Shown: piece by piece, positions 12,641 to 25,879 of the stretch
Position numbering within the stretch: position 1 is the first letter of the stretch
Layout: each line of letters starts with the position of its first letter
NCBI RefSeq assembly: GCF_030867145.1
Contig: NC_134414.1
Location: 23,182,810-23,246,809, forward strand
Length of the DNA stretch: 64,000 bases
Origin: Opisthocomus hoazin
Taxonomy: Eukaryota; Chordata; Aves; Opisthocomiformes; Opisthocomidae
Reading direction: 5' to 3'
The notes under the pieces: model-generated
The model's input: only the letters and a program-made list of their open reading frames with translations
The model's database searches: none
Told to the model about the DNA's origin: nothing
Translations under genes and position numbers: made by a program

Positions 12641-15221
12641 ACGGGGTCAGGGCTCCTGCCTGTTTGATGGGAAAGCAACACAGGGGGGGTGGGAGGGGGT
12701 GCAGGGAATCTGCCAGAGAGCTTTTCCAGAGGCTCTGATTAACCGCGTGGCACCACAGCCAATTTAAGCAATCTCTGCCCCAGGCATAACAAAGGGGAAA
12801 TCACAGGGTGGGGAGATGCAGCAAGGATGGGCAGCGACATCAGAGAGCTGAACTGCCACGGGGCGATGGCGGTGCCAGTACAGTGCAAACTGCTGGTCAC
12901 CAGTGGGGCAGAGATCTGGGGCGAGACCCTCTCCCCAGGGGATGCAGGAGGCAGGAGCAAGGGCAGGCGGAGAGGGGCTGGGAGCAGGTGGGCTCTAAGG
13001 TTCCAAGCAGCCCCAGCCAGGTTGCGAAGAGGCAGGAGGAGGTCTGGAACCAAGAGCAGCAGCTCAGCTTTTCCCTGCAGAGAGGGTTCCCTGCAACCCC
13101 GCCAAGCACAGCCACCTCCCCTGCTCAGGCCACGGGATGCGGCAGGCGGTGGGGGGGTGACTTGGAGCAACAAGACACTGAAAGTTTCCTCCCGATGCCA
13201 CCTCCTTCAGCCTAATGCAATGGGCGATGAGGAACCCAAGAGGGCACCAAAACTGTCAGGGACTTTCCTCTGGCAGTAACAAAAGTCAGAGGATGTTTCA
13301 GATAAAGGAGAGTGCCCGTAACGTGCGTTGCACATAGCATGACAAGAACCACCCCAGCCAAACACCTCTCGGTCACAACGGGTCTTCCCTGCTGACTCGA
13401 CGACTTAGCACTGGGGAAGCCTTGGATAACCTCCGGCTCCTTGATTTGCAGCCGCCCTCGGTGCAGGCTGGGTAGGGACCGGCACATTTGTTCCCGACTG
13501 GTCTGGCTGCCAGGACAGCCCAGCGGTGGGGCAGTGGTGCTTGACTGCACCTTCCCAGGTCCTGCTGCCACGTGGGAAGCACCCGATCAACCCAAGCCCA
13601 TGCACAGCCCAACCGCACACATAGCTGTGCTGGTGCACAAAGGACCACGTACGTCCAAATTCTTCAGTTCAGCTTTGCCCACTCACCCAGGCTTAAAATG
13701 ACAACAGACGTGGAACTGATCTTCTAGAAAAAACCAACTGCTGGAATAAAACCCAGTTTGAAAACTTGCAAGGAGGAAATGAAAATGCCATATAGACAGT
13801 TACTGCCATATCCCTGTTTCGGGGGGGCTGTGCTTTATGAGAGGTGAAGAACAACCAGCCCTCCTCCTTCTGAGGAAAACATATCTGCCTTAAGGTGTTT
13901 TCCAGGTTTATGGGCATTCATCATAGGGCTATTTCAATCTGATCACTAAAAGTGGTGAGGCGTGATCAGGCATAATCATTAACTGCCCTCCATTCCTAGT
14001 CCCTGTATGGTACATGATTCACAGCATGCCTTGGATGAAAGTCCATAGCTCAAGTCCCATGAAACAGCTCTGGAGCAGAAGTAGCGGTGTCTCCACACCC
14101 AGGGACCAGCACAACACAAGGCCCAAGCCCTCGCTGCTTGCCCCAGTGCAGACCGGGGGGTGATCCGGTGGGGTACAGCCCGAGCCCCCACCTTCCTGAC
14201 CCTAAGGGAGCAGCTCCATTAAGAAAAGGTTTAAACCACTGCCACCGCAGGACGTGGAGCCTGGAGAGGGAGCCATGATGGTGAGGCCACCAAGAACAAT
14301 GCCCACAAAGGCAAACTTTTGTAGCACTTTCCACTTCTGCTCATATTTTCAGCCTGCAGAAAGAACAATGCAAGCACACTAATGTACAAAGTTTTGTGTT
14401 TTTCCCTCAAGCCTGCTGGTAGACACATTCAGAAGACGAGCAGCAATTTCTTTTCACAACAGCAATTAGAAAAGAAAATGTGCTGTGAAGGCAGGAAAGA
14501 CCAGGAGCTCGCCAGCAGAAGAGAACAAATGAATGACAGGGCTCAGCTCAGGCCCTCATGCAGGGACAGAGCTGACTCTCGGTATTTTCTCTCTCCTGTT
14601 GCTTGTGTCTGCACCCTGTTAGGGTTCTGCTGGTCGCAAACAAAACCACCAACCAACCCAAACTCATTTACAGCATGGACACACACAAAGCTGTGCTGGC
14701 ACCCGTAAGAGAAAGCATGACAACAGCAGGGGGAAAACCGCATCTCTTCTCCTAGGGATACCTGCTCTTCGTTATCTGCACTGGCCCCTTGAAAGAGGAG
14801 CTCCGTGATGCAAAAACAAAGAGACTAATCCCTTTGTTAAAAAAAAAAAAAAAAGAAGAGCAACTCTGCTGAGGTCAGCATGTCCATGACATGTTGATCA
14901 TGGTAAGAAGTGATCCGAAACAGGAATCACACGCAACATGCTACAGCTAGGGTCTTGTACTACAGCCACCTCTCGGACCTGCCGGATCCCCGGCTTTTAG
15001 CAGCACACCCCTCCCACAAGCACACGCTCTCGTGCACTCCGGGGTTACCTGTGCACCCCACCAGTGCACAGACAACAGAATGAGGGCACCAGCACTCTGG
15101 CTGGGAATGAGGGGTGCGTATGGGCTACACGCACTGTGGATGTAAGCTTCCTGCTGGAAATCTGTCTTGTCCTGCTCAAGATTTCACTAGCAGTCACATA
15201 CAGACTCTCACTGCATTGAGA
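12641..15221. other. GC-rich then mixed intergenic DNA, nothing recognised
   Basis: Continues the GC-rich stretch to about 14.3 kb and then becomes mixed. It contains a 16-A run at 14839-14854. The overlapping frames around 12.7-13.3 kb on both strands have no recognisable domain and lie in GC-rich DNA, so I do not call them genes. Confidence 0.5.
14839..14854. repeat. Poly-A run of 16
   Basis: Sixteen consecutive A on the plus strand, followed by GAAGAG. No retrocopy body was recognised upstream, so it is probably a simple repeat. Confidence 0.9.
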
Positions 15222-16243
15222 AAGGTTAAAGTGTTTGCCTTTTATTCAGACGACTTACTCTGTTTCCAGTGGTTTTAGATACTTTTCCACGCCCTTCAAA
15301 CCAAAGAGCCCCTAGTTTCATAACAGCACCATCGGTCTACCACAAAAAAAAAAAGCAAACAAATCAAAACCAAAAAAATTCCATGATGTGATAGAGTATA
15401 AAGAAACAAATACAGCTAATACATTAGAGAAATTAACATTTACAAGAAGTTACGTATGTTGCTGTAAAACTGGCAGTATGCAATTCAAAGATCGGTAAGA
15501 TTACCAGGTCTGCTAGATGTTTAAAGCAAGTCTACTTAGGCTGTATCTATCTCACCATGCTGGCTTTAGGCACGACTTTGCATGTGGAACCTCACTACTC
15601 CAGTCACCCATGCTCCATGTGGTGGGTTTTCACACAGCTCCCCTCACAGCCAGCAGTGCACATGCAAGTGCCTCAGCCACCTGGCCAGACTTGAGCTCCA
15701 CCTGCAAAGCTGTGAAGATGTAGCCTACTGCTGTCTCCTCTCTGAATTTGGTGTTACAGAGTTCACCTGCATATGCCTGGTTAAGAAACAAAACACAATC
15801 AGCTGTGTACTACAACACCTTAAGGAACAGGGAATCTCAGATCTTAGAAAAATATTTTAATTGTCAGTTCATGAGTAAAAACTATCACTATTACAAAACA
15901 TCTTGTAATACTAGAATATCTAGCTTGGTAAGAATTTTGTTCTTATTGCTGTTGCATGTAGTTTTGAGGAGCTGTGTCAGCATGAAGGTACCAGCAGGTT
16001 CCCCACTTGTCATAGGCAGCTTGTAGGGGTACTCATAGGAAGATAGACTTTCCTACTTAATCCTCATAGAGTTTTCACACGTTTAGGCTGCCCTGACTTT
16101 TTTCAGACAGGCATAATTGACACCTGGCACTACATATCAAAGTCTCACCCAACTTACATTGTTTACTATAACAAATTTAATTTGCAGCCTTTAAACAAAG
16201 AACATTCACTCCAAAAAGAGTGAACACCAGCACTGACACCACC
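15222..16243 (-). other. GJB6: GJB6 3' UTR
   Basis: Sequence from the GJB6 stop codon down to just past the first good polyadenylation signal on the minus strand, about 1 kb. No competing AATAAA was found between the stop codon and 15246. The minus strand carries no further connexin coding sequence here, and the stretch includes two A-rich runs on the plus strand (near 15343 and 15372). The end is approximate. Confidence 0.6.
15241..15246 (-). terminator. GJB6: Polyadenylation signal AATAAA of GJB6
   Basis: Plus strand TTTATT reads AATAAA on the minus strand, about 1 kb past the stop codon. A GT-rich stretch (GAGAGTCTGTATGTGACTG on the minus strand, about 15192-15210) follows, as expected of a downstream cleavage element. 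Cleavage would fall near 15215-15230. Confidence 0.6.
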
Positions 16244-17032
16244 TTAGCTACTTGTAAACCCTATAACTGTGTTCTGACAGCTATCAGATATTAACTCGTT
16301 CATTTCATTTTGTTTGGTTTCTTTGTTCTCATGGTTGGGGTGATGTTTTGCATTCCCAGCTTTTTTAGACCTTCTGAGGAAAAATTTTGCCAGTAAGTAA
16401 CATAATTCAGCCACATTTAAAAGAATGCAAATGCTGGACACGGCAATCATGAAAATAGTAAACACCGTCTTTTCCGTAGGTCGAGAAACAAAGCAGTCTA
16501 CTGTGTTGGGGCAGGGCCAAGCACTACACTTCATTAAGCGAGGCATTCGGAACCCATCATACATGAAATAAAACGCATACATGAAGACTGCTTCAAAGAC
16601 CAGTCTGAAGAAGATGCTGCCAGTGTACGTCCACCACAAGGAGCCCTCAATACGAAACCTCTGTCTTCTGATTTCTTCAATGTCCTTGTATTCGCATTTC
16701 TGGTCTCCCTTTCTGAACTGCCTTTTCTTCTCGTGCCTCCTGTAAGCTACGTGCATGGCCACCAGCAACGCAGGCGTGGAAACAAAGATCAGCTGCAGGG
16801 CCCAGAGTCTGATGTGAGAGATGGGGAAGAAGTGATCATAGCAAACATTTTTGCAACCAGGTTGCAGAGTGTTGCAGACAAAGTCATCTTGTTCATCCCC
16901 CCAGACTCTCTCCGCAGCCACAACCAGGATCATGATACGGAAGATGAACAGGACTGTGAGCCATATCTTCCCGATGCTGGTGGAGTGCTTATTTACACCT
17001 CCCAAAATGGTATGCAGACTTCCCCAATCCAT
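16244..17032 (-). CDS. GJB6: Gap junction beta-6 protein (connexin 30), complete single-exon coding region
   Basis: Encodes a 262-aa connexin, a four-pass membrane protein; six subunits form a hemichannel and two hemichannels dock into a gap junction passing ions and small metabolites between cells. Visible: N-terminus [19 protein letters not shown]; membrane segments near residues 22-41, 75-96, 131-155 and 188-210; first extracellular loop with C53, C60, C64 (C-x6-C-x3-C); second with C169, C174, C180 (C-x4-C-x5-C), then SRPTEKT at 183-189. These cysteine spacings are those of a beta connexin. GJB6 rather than GJB2 is chosen because the protein is about 35 residues longer than connexin 26, matches the roughly 261-residue length of mammalian connexin 30, and ends in the GJB6-type tail ([12 protein letters not shown] at 240-251, then an IGF-containing terminus). 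G11, V37, D50 and A88, positions known from human GJB6 disease variants or the channel pore, are unchanged. The start is the conserved MDWG; the stop is TAA at 16244-16246. The reading frame is intact and no intron interrupts it, as is usual for connexins. Confidence 0.95.
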   Translation of the reverse strand: MDWGSLHTILGGVNKHSTSIGKIWLTVLFIFRIMILVVAAERVWGDEQDDFVCNTLQPGCKNVCYDHFFPISHIRLWALQLIFVSTPALLVAMHVAYRRHEKKRQFRKGDQKCEYKDIEEIRRQRFRIEGSLWWTYTGSIFFRLVFEAVFMYAFYFMYDGFRMPRLMKCSAWPCPNTVDCFVSRPTEKTVFTIFMIAVSSICILLNVAELCYLLAKFFLRRSKKAGNAKHHPNHENKETKQNEMNELISDSCQNTVIGFTSS

Positions 17033-17054
17033 TGTCTTGTTTTAATCGTCTGAC
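17033..17054 (-). other. GJB6: GJB6 coding-exon 5' UTR and splice acceptor
   Basis: On the minus strand a pyrimidine-rich run (TTTGTCTTGTCTTAG) ends in AG at plus positions 17056-17055, an excellent 3' splice site. This leaves 22 nt of 5' UTR (17054 down to 17033) before the ATG. In human GJB2 the single intron also lies between c.-23 and c.-22 (the classic c.-23+1G>A splice variant), so the position matches the paralogue exactly. The match is seen in the sequence; use of the site is inferred. Confidence 0.8.
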
Positions 17055-20000
17055 CTAAGACAAGACAAATACACAAAACTAAGACCAATCAAGATAGGAA
17101 ACAAACACCATCAAGCATATGGTATAAAATAAAGGCAATATCACATAATTGCAGCATATCCATCGGCTATGGTAACATTCTGTTGAGGCACAGTAGGCTT
17201 ACCTATAAGGAGTCATAAATAACAATCTAATCACATATCAGCAGGTAATATTTCATTACTTACACACACGGTATCACATTAATTTGATTTCTAGATGTAT
17301 TTGACAACTGAAAACAGCCATTAGCCACATCATTAGGAAAACCACACAGGGAAAATCAATGAGAACAGCCTTAAATTAAAAGCTACAACTTCTAGTAGTT
17401 TGGTAACAGTAACAAAAAGAATAGAAGATTACATCAGCCAAAAGTAAGGTACGTGTTATGCTAAAAAATAAAAGCGTTAGCTACAATTCCTAGGTAAATC
17501 AAGCCAAGTCAGCTTATCCTCAGCTTTAGAGCATACACAACATTTTCATGAGTACATTCCAGCAATACAGACAGACCTTGAGGAACTGCTGCTGACACTC
17601 CGCAACTTCCATGAGCGGGTCTGGATAATCAGCATTCACAGATCTAAGAAATGTGACTGTAGGGCTCTGTATCGTTAACTGAAGCAAATTCCACAATAGC
17701 TTGAGGTGATGAAGGTTAAGCCTTGGTCATTACCCATCTCATCTTGAGCTGGATGTTTAAAAATCAGTGCTTGAAGATTCATCCCAAAATTGCACTTCTC
17801 TCCACTAGCTACGAAGGGAACCTAGGCTAACTAGACAGAGACTCCTCCATGGTCGTTGCCTGTCAGGTGATTTTTTTCCTTTGTAACACAGACTGCATTA
17901 CTCCTAGAACAGGGGAGACGTTTCAGAGGTTGGAAGAATCCTGAAGTCAACGTTTGAAGAGTTCAGACAGGCCAGCAGCAGCTCAGAGACTCTTCAGCAG
18001 AAGCACATACATAGTTTCCAGTAGGCGAGTTTCAAAGTACTATGACTGTAATGTATGAAAGGAGTTAACCTTTGTCTCCCACGTACCTCCCCAGAAACAC
18101 CACAGTTGTGTGGGTTTGCCCAGCTTTCACTGAGTCTGAACGCTCTCTGTGAAAGGCTGTTCAGCCCAGGTGCCCCCATCCCTCCACTTCAGCTGGATTT
18201 ACAGAAAGTTAGTTTGCAGGCTACTCTGAATTCAAGAAACCAGCATTTCTTGTGTTTATCAGCCAGGACCCTCTAAAAAGTGCTCACAGGTCTCTCTTCT
18301 CCGAAATTCCTCAAGACAGTTTATTTCTCAACTTTGCGAATTCATTTGCATCAGAGAGACCATTTGTCTTTGGCATTTACAGCACAGGGCACCGATAAGC
18401 AAAAAAAAAATCACATTTTCAAGGTTTCTAGAGAAGAGCATCCACTGCCACAAAGGCCATCATGTGACAGAATTGTTAAATTCTTCCGAACTCTGAGCTG
18501 GGTCACCTTGCACGAAGAAGAAAATGAAGACACTTCTTTACTGGTGTCTTCCATGTCACACTCCTATTCTGAGTAACGTCATAAACCTTTATATAATCAG
18601 CAATCGCATACAATACAAAGCATCAAAGTACACAACAGCTCACAGAAAATGAGAACTGTTAATTATTACATGAACGCAAGGTTATTTTTTTCTTGAGTTA
18701 CAGGAATGCTAGTGTAATCTCCCTTCAGTGGTTCCACAAGCCACATTTCCCCTCAGATCACGCTGGCTGACTGCGTGCGGTTGTACTTTAGGGGAAAACT
18801 AAGGGGGGCACCAAAGATTATCTGGATTAGAGAGAACCTGTCCTGAGCCTCCTTTAGGCTGCAGAATCTATGTGGGGTTTTACCTCTGTATCTGTCTGAA
18901 AATAGTCCTGGAAGCAGAGTCACCTTCCTATCCTGCTAGGTTATATTTCCAAAAAGTGAGTTTATTTTTCATTAGCATACACATACCAAGAAAGTCTCTG
19001 TAGGTTAACAAGCCTATGAGGGCACAGGAGAGACCCTGAATGCCAGAGATACTTAGATAACATACTACCCAGGTTTTCAAATATTTTTTTCCACTCCTTT
19101 TTTTGCTAACTTGATTTTTCATCAGACCAGCCTTTCTTTCAAGATTTGCTTTGGAGATTACTGCATGCTAAACAGAGAAACAGTTGCAACTGTAGTAGTG
19201 TTTTTATTAGTGTTCTCTGTTACTATTACATACACATTGCAATTACAAGTACTTATAAAATAAAAAGTACTTATAAAAGTACTAGTACTTTTTTTTTTTT
19301 TAGCCTGATCCACTTCACCAATCTGCTTTAGAGCATAGACCCACAAAGCACCTGGAAAGCACAGCTTCATTTAAAAAACAGGCTGCAGATTGCAAAGCAT
19401 GGGAAAGAATAAGCAGTCAGTGGGGAAGAGGGGTTGGGAAAGCTTTATTGCTGAGGACAATACATTGTGAAACTATGCTCTTCAGCTGATTTTCTCCATC
19501 TCATTTGAGAGTATACAGTGCTTGCTATGGTGTTTTACGGTGAAGCATGGTGCTTCAGTTGTAGCAAAATCTATGTCTGTATCTGGATTGATGAAGAAAA
19601 AGCCACCTCACTTTGGAGGGGCAGCTTTCCACCTCAAGTCTCCTAGTGACATTTCCTCTCCTTCCCAAAAAAGCCTGTCTTTCATGTCTGCCCAAACCCC
19701 TCCCCTTCACCATTTCCATCTACCTTTCTAAATTCTCCAAATATCTCTTCAGCTCCTCCTGCCACCATTCCCTATTCTTTCTGCTGCTTGCCGAGTTAGT
19801 CATCAACCTTTGCCCCATCTTGCTGTACTCTCATGGCCTCTCAGACCTGGTTTAATGCCAGTGCAAAGTCATACGACTTCTGGGACACTCAAAAGATTGG
19901 TACAGGCACTGATCAGATACCAGTAAAGTCTCACTATCTTCTCCCTGCAGGCTGGCACAGTGAAGATTGTAGGACCATATTCTGGCAGCCTGAAATCCAT

Positions 20001-23000
20001 CCAAATACTTTGGGCCCAGTGCTTCCTCCTAACTGGCTTTAAACAGCTCTTACCAATGCAATTTAGAAGATGGGAAGAAAACAAGATAGCTTAAGTCAGT
20101 GAGATTGAATAACTAAGATGTTAGAATGGGTTCTAAATGCTCATCTTTAAGTGTTAAATTTTCCTTAAAAAAATGCAGCTGGACATGAAAAAAGCCTTTC
20201 CAAGTCCCAGCACAGATGTCTGTTCTGCTACCAGCTGAACCTTCCATTTCAACAATCAGGGGATCACAATAGTATACGGCTGTTACAGTAGGAGTTAAAA
20301 ATGATCTTAAAAGATCACAATGCTCCACTGGAAAGTTAGTTATGAGGAAAATGGTTCTGTATGAGAACCACACAGAGAGGCATATAAGCAGGTATTTCGT
20401 TTTGTGTTGGTTTTTATTTTGCTGTTTTGTTTTGGGGTTGCGGAGTTTTTTCCCCTACTAGTAGACTAGACAACAAGAGATCCACAGCTTAACTATTTCT
20501 ATAGTTCCCCAGCTTCTGGGCAGTGTTGTTTTGAGCTCCGTGCTGCCATGGCTAGACTGCTTTCTACTTTAAATCTAGCTCCTGTAAACCTACATCAAAC
20601 CACAATCACAGCACAGCGCACACGCCCAGTGAAAATCCCTGCAATTCACAACACTGAGGACAATTATCACTGAGCACCTGTGTTTATGAGTACAGCTAGT
20701 TAGCAGATGCTTTATTCACTCTGTTAAAGACTGTTATACTGGGTAATCATTAGTCAACGGTTAAATCCACAGCTTCAGCAAACCACAACTAGAATATAGT
20801 GAAGGTAAAAACAGAAGATACATTCCTTTCAAATACACAGCATGGTGCTTGCTACTATAGGATATTATCAAGCAAAAAAGTAGTCATTAGCAAGTATTAC
20901 AATATTTTCTTATGCTATAGGAACATCTAGGAATCCCAGTCAAGAAGTCCACAGTATGCTAATTTATGCATAAATTCAGAGTAAGACTATAGCCTTCTCC
21001 CCACAGCTACAAACTGGATACCAATTTACTTATTCTACTGGAATTACATGTAAGTCTGGAGGGTGTTCAGGATGCCTCCACTCCCTCCTACTAGAATTTT
21101 AGTGGAGGACGTACCAAGAGTTACCAGTTTGGTGCAACACTCCACCACTCTCAGTAGTGCCTCCAGATACTGATACAGAATTAGCAATCTGCCAAGACAA
21201 AAGTCACTTTAATCCCATTTGGGAATGCATTAACCAAGATAATCTTTAATCAAAAAATCACTGGTCTTAAGTGTCCCTCCCCACCCCCCCAAGCAGGGAA
21301 CAGATAACTCGGATGTCTGACAGCAGCAGTTCTAATGCAGAATTTTTGACGTAGAAAAGCTTTCGAACATCTAATCTGCATCAGACCCAAGACCACTACC
21401 AAAATTATTTTCTGACCCAACTTCACACAAGAAGTATTGCTGCATGTGGAGGTCCAGCGTGCATTCAAAGGCCCTGCTGATACAACTTTCCCTTCAGGTC
21501 TTGGTCTAGACAGTTAAACCGGGAGCACTAGCTCGTATAGGGGCTGATACCACCATCGAGGTATCTTAGAGCTGTATATGCTGTTTCATATGCAGATTTC
21601 AAGAACATGCAAACCTGGATTTCAGCAGTTTTGTTATCAGCATACCTTCACCCTGTCAACCTGGGATCCAGTTTATTGCTAAGCAAAACAGCAAGAAGTC
21701 AATTGCTAGTGTATGGATTTTGTTGTTCCTACTGCTGAGTTAGTTTTGATGCTGTATCACAAGAACAGCAGCATTGCCAGGACCAGAACAAGGAAGCTTC
21801 TAATAAATACAGACTAACCTGTTCCAAAGACAGCATGCTTTTATTTCACCTAGGAAGGCTGACATACAGGCTACAACAATTACTTGCTAACACTCTCAGA
21901 CTTCCTACCTAATTGTCAGCCTGCCTCATGCCTTGGTCTCCAAGACATTAAACTGCAGATAACAAAATCTCACCATCTCACAGGGCTGTCCTGAAATGCT
22001 CCACTACAATTACAGGCTTCACAGACTCCTAAGTTGTTATCAGTGGACCAAAACATGTTAAGTATCAGTTCAAAGTTGGAAGTACAGAGCTTGAATTCAG
22101 TCATCCAGGTTGTTCCTGCTGCCTGAAAAAGAATACAGATCCCTACATTGCTACAGCTTTAATGCAGAGTTCAAACTGTAAGAAGATGCAGCTTTGAACT
22201 CAGAATTTGGCAACCAAAATCCTTTAATTTCACTATTAAAGGCAGCTTCCAGATATTTTAACTTTACAGTGGTATATTCAAAACTTCAAGGAGCTTGCAG
22301 CTGGAAGACTCTGAAATATCAATGACTGTATTTCTTTCCTAAAAAGTTGAATAAAGATCAAAGGAGCAGTCTAATAATCACAAAAGCCTGCACAATTCTC
22401 TCTAGAAGCTCTTAAACTTTGTTCTCAACGCCTATCTCCAGATCAGAGTGGAAACTGGAGAACAGAAGAGCCATGACAGGGATTACAGTATATCTGATTT
22501 GTCACAAGAACAGGCAAAGACTAATCAGGAACAGGAAACCTCTAACAGTTGCTGGTCTGAACAGTGCAAGCATTGTACTTTTCTTCTACTCGAGTTTATG
22601 AAAACAGGAGGCATTCTTTGCTCTAATTAAAACCAGTGTGAAACCCATAGATAGCCTTTAACACAACAGATAAGGACCCAACATGTATGCAGTTAAATGT
22701 TAAAAAAGCATGCTAGTTAAGTATCAAGAGCATTAAGGGTTCAGTTCTACCCACAATGACCCCCTTATGACTGTCCCATATTCATGCCCCTACAGAAGCT
22801 TTAACTCCTTTTCCGAGAATGTTTGGAAATACCCATAGCTATTTTAATAGCCTACAACTGGAAATGGAGGATTACTATCCTCCAGAACATCTCTGCACAA
22901 AATTCACTCCACTTGGAGAAAACAGGAAATCAGAAGTGACAGTCACACTTGAAGGCATAACAAGACAGCACAAGTCCTTTTAGAATTTGGCCCGACAGCC

Positions 23001-25696
23001 ATTTTCCCCCATAAACCTTTCCTTCAAAACATGCTTTAAATTTCTCACTTCAAAAGAAAGTCAAATTCCTGAGGACTATGTCTTCACTGATGCAAGTGTT
23101 CTATTTCTCATATTTTTTTAAAATGGTTTTATACACACTGTGCCCTGCTCCCAGTCATGAAAATAGCAACCTTTTAGTTATGACATTTTTACATATTTTT
23201 CTTTTTTTGTTTTAAACCTGGTAGCTAATTCCTATTTCTTTTCCCCTAGACCTAGGCAAAGTTTGCATCCCCTTTGCAAATCTGCCTGCTCCCACTTCTA
23301 TGTATATTTCCTACAGAACTGGTAAGTCCTTGTCTCTCTCACATACAGACAGAACTTCCACTCTTTTGGAAATGCTAATTAAATTTATAAACACTAAGAT
23401 TTTATACTGCAGTGCAGCTTTTCCTTGAGTGTGCTTTGTTATCATTTCTTTCATCAAAAGTAAATACAAAAGCAGCTTCTTCCTTTTTTTTAAAAAAAAA
23501 AAATCTATTACAGGACATTTGTATGAGATAAGGAGTAGAATTATTTTTCAGCGTTCTTTTATCAACTGGAGACACCTTTCTCTTTTTCCACGTTCCTACT
23601 GTTATGACAGCACGTTATCTCTCCTCATATATCATCATTTCAAGTTTTTCTTTACATAAACTGGTGTTTAGCCAGGCAAGAGTCACTGTTCTCCTCCTTT
23701 CAGATAACTCATCAGTCATCATTAAATAACAATTAAAAACAGTGAGGAACAGAACAAGGAAAAACATCAAAAGAAAAAACAAAGTTTCCACCTACACCCC
23801 TGTGCAGTTTCTGGGACCGCTGATTTTACTGGAACTCTTCACACGAATAACACAAAGAATCAACTTGTAAAGCATCCTCTTTACTCACAGGTACCAACAA
23901 GCTTACGCAATGACTGTTATTAAGAACTTGCACTTCTATCTGAAAGCATTGCTATTTTTCCAGCCCTGAGATAGTCTCCTTTACCTATAGCTTTTTCAAT
24001 GTACAATTACTTTTTGCACAGATGAAATGAGGTTGCCCAAGTCATCTGCTTGGGTTATGCTTCAAGGGATGCAAAACAGCACCATAGTCAGAGGCCCAAG
24101 CTTCAGAAAGCTAAGAGAACTAGCCCTGGCAGGACAGAAATAAATCCTCCAGCGAAATATTTTAATTCACGCCTTTTTATTGTTTCATTTTTAAGCTGTG
24201 ATATGTAGTCCTTCTACCAACCATGAGACTGACAGTTCTAGGGACTAAAGTCTCCCAGAAACCCTGACACGTGCAGTAGAGGTGCAACCTCATGGCTCTG
24301 CAAACATGTTGGAAATCTCACCTGGAAAACATTGCAATGTCTAGTTAACGCATAGAAGTGCTTCCTTCTTCCAGGCTGAGGCTTGGCCCACCATTGCCTT
24401 GTCCTCTAAGCTAAACCTAACACAACCACGCACACATCCTTCTGCCTGCTGCCTTTCCTGTGGGGCTCTTCCAGGTAAGTATCAGACAAGCAGGGTTTCC
24501 AGGCCGATAACTTCCTTAATAAAAATCAAGGATGAAAATATATTTTATTCTGCTCTTGACTCAGTGCACACACGCACATCATGGCAATGCCAAAGAGCAT
24601 CTGGGGCCCAAACCCTCATACCATTTCATGCAGGCCACAGCCAATAAAATCTCATTAGCAGTCAAAGTCACAAAAAAAAAAAAAGGTTTAAAAGAGCATT
24701 CTTAGGACAAAAGGCCACTTCCTTCTTTCAACCCTTTGCCTGTTCTCTCAGAGTATTTCTGGGCTACATAGTGAAAACTAATAAAGCATAAGACAAAGAA
24801 ACCAATTCTTGTACTGGGGAAAGGAAAAAGAGAAGAAGAGAGATTCTTCAACAGAAGAGACTGGAAAAATAGCACCCAGTCTAGGAGAGGGCAATGGTGG
24901 GCAAAACAGCCATGCCCACCACGCCACGGGCAGCACCGGCTCCCGCTGCGAGCTCAGCAACCCCTCCAGCCCCGACTCCAGCTCGTCCCTCGCGTTTTAT
25001 TTCAGGGCTCGAGTGCCCGCTCCCCGTGCGACCTCACCCAGCCCTGGCACTCCGGAACACTTCTGACTCACGCCTCTCGCTTCCCATTCCCCCGGTAACT
25101 CGGAGGAATGCCTCCAGCGTGCCATCAGAGGCTCGCCGGACCTGTCAGCTGCACTGATGCAAGCTGTTTACCTTTACGCAGCTCTCTGAACACCTGTAGG
25201 CGCGTCGCAAATTACCTGTAATTGCGGAAGCCTTTACTTTGCCCGGTGTTTTAGCTGGTCGGGTACTTCACATAACGCGCTCACAAGGAGCTGCTGGGAG
25301 GAGGTGCGTTAAAGAGAGAGAGATCATTAGGAGTTAAACGGATAATTAACAGCGACAAAGAACGTTCCCGATCACCGTGACTCGCGGGGTTCAAGCGCTC
25401 CCCCTCACGCTTGAAGTTCGGGAAGCGCAGCCGAGAGCTCCGGTAAATCCCGCCAGGCGCAGGGCGGCAGCGCGCACGGCTCCCCCCGCCGGCCCCGGCC
25501 CCCGCTCCCTCCCCGCGCCGGGCAGCGCCGCCCGAGCTCCTCGCTCCGCCGCAGAGGGCCCCGGCCCCGCGTCGGGATGCAACAAGCGCGGCGGCACAGG
25601 GGAACGGCGGGCCCGGGTAGCCCCGCTGCGCCCCCGCCTCTGGGCCCTTTCCTCAGGGAGGACGCGCGGGAACGGCCTCCCCCGCCGGCGCCTCAC
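17055..25696 (-). other. GJB6: Predicted GJB6 intron 1
   Basis: About 8.6 kb between the acceptor before the coding exon and the best donor in the CpG island. It is mostly AT-rich and I recognise no interspersed repeat in it. It does contain a pyrimidine-rich patch (about 19.61-19.86 kb), a small tandem/palindromic AT patch at 19247-19290 and short A-runs (for example near 24670). No open frame in it resembles a known protein. The upper end grades into the CpG island from about 24.9 kb. The 3' boundary is well supported; the 5' boundary depends on the donor choice at 25697. Confidence 0.55.
19247..19290. repeat. Short tandem/palindromic AT-rich patch in GJB6 intron 1
   Basis: AAGTACTTATAAAA occurs at 19247-19260 and again at 19265-19278 (18-bp period). 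It overlaps the palindrome AAGTACTAGTACTT (19277-19290) and is followed by a T run. Confidence 0.8.
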
Positions 25697-25842
25697 CTGC
25701 CTCAGCAGTGCCCGCAGCCGCAGGGGACTGTCGGGTCAGCCCCACCGGGAGCTCCCCGGGCCGGGCGGCGAGGCTCAAGGCGGGTCCGGCAGTACCTGAG
25801 AAGCGGCCGGTCCCAGCCTCGCCGCCCCGGACCTTTAAAGTC
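25697..25842 (-). other. GJB6: Predicted non-coding first exon of GJB6
   Basis: Connexin genes of this cluster have a short untranslated first exon in a CpG island. On the minus strand the sequence GAGGCAG|GTGAGG gives a near-consensus donor, with the last exon base at 25697. About 25-30 bp below the TTAAAA box, transcription would start near 25840, giving an exon of roughly 145 nt, similar in size to human GJB2 exon 1. An alternative donor, CTCAG|GTACT, would end the exon at 25796. Start and end are inferred from motifs only. Confidence 0.4.
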
Positions 25843-25866
25843 CCTCCCCGTTCACCTGCCGCCGGC

Positions 25867-25879
25867 TTTTAACCCGCCC
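25867..25879 (-). promoter_or_regulatory. GJB6: GC box plus TTAAAA box, predicted GJB6 core promoter
   Basis: Read on the minus strand, GGGCGGG (25879-25873) is followed immediately by TTAAAA (25872-25867), with more GC-box-like GGGCGG sequences just upstream (about 25881-25897). The human GJB2 basal promoter is described as having a TTAAAA box with nearby GC boxes, so the layout is familiar for this family. A second TATA-like element, CTTTAAAG, lies at about 25832-25839. Which one is used, and the exact start site, cannot be told from sequence. Confidence 0.4.
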
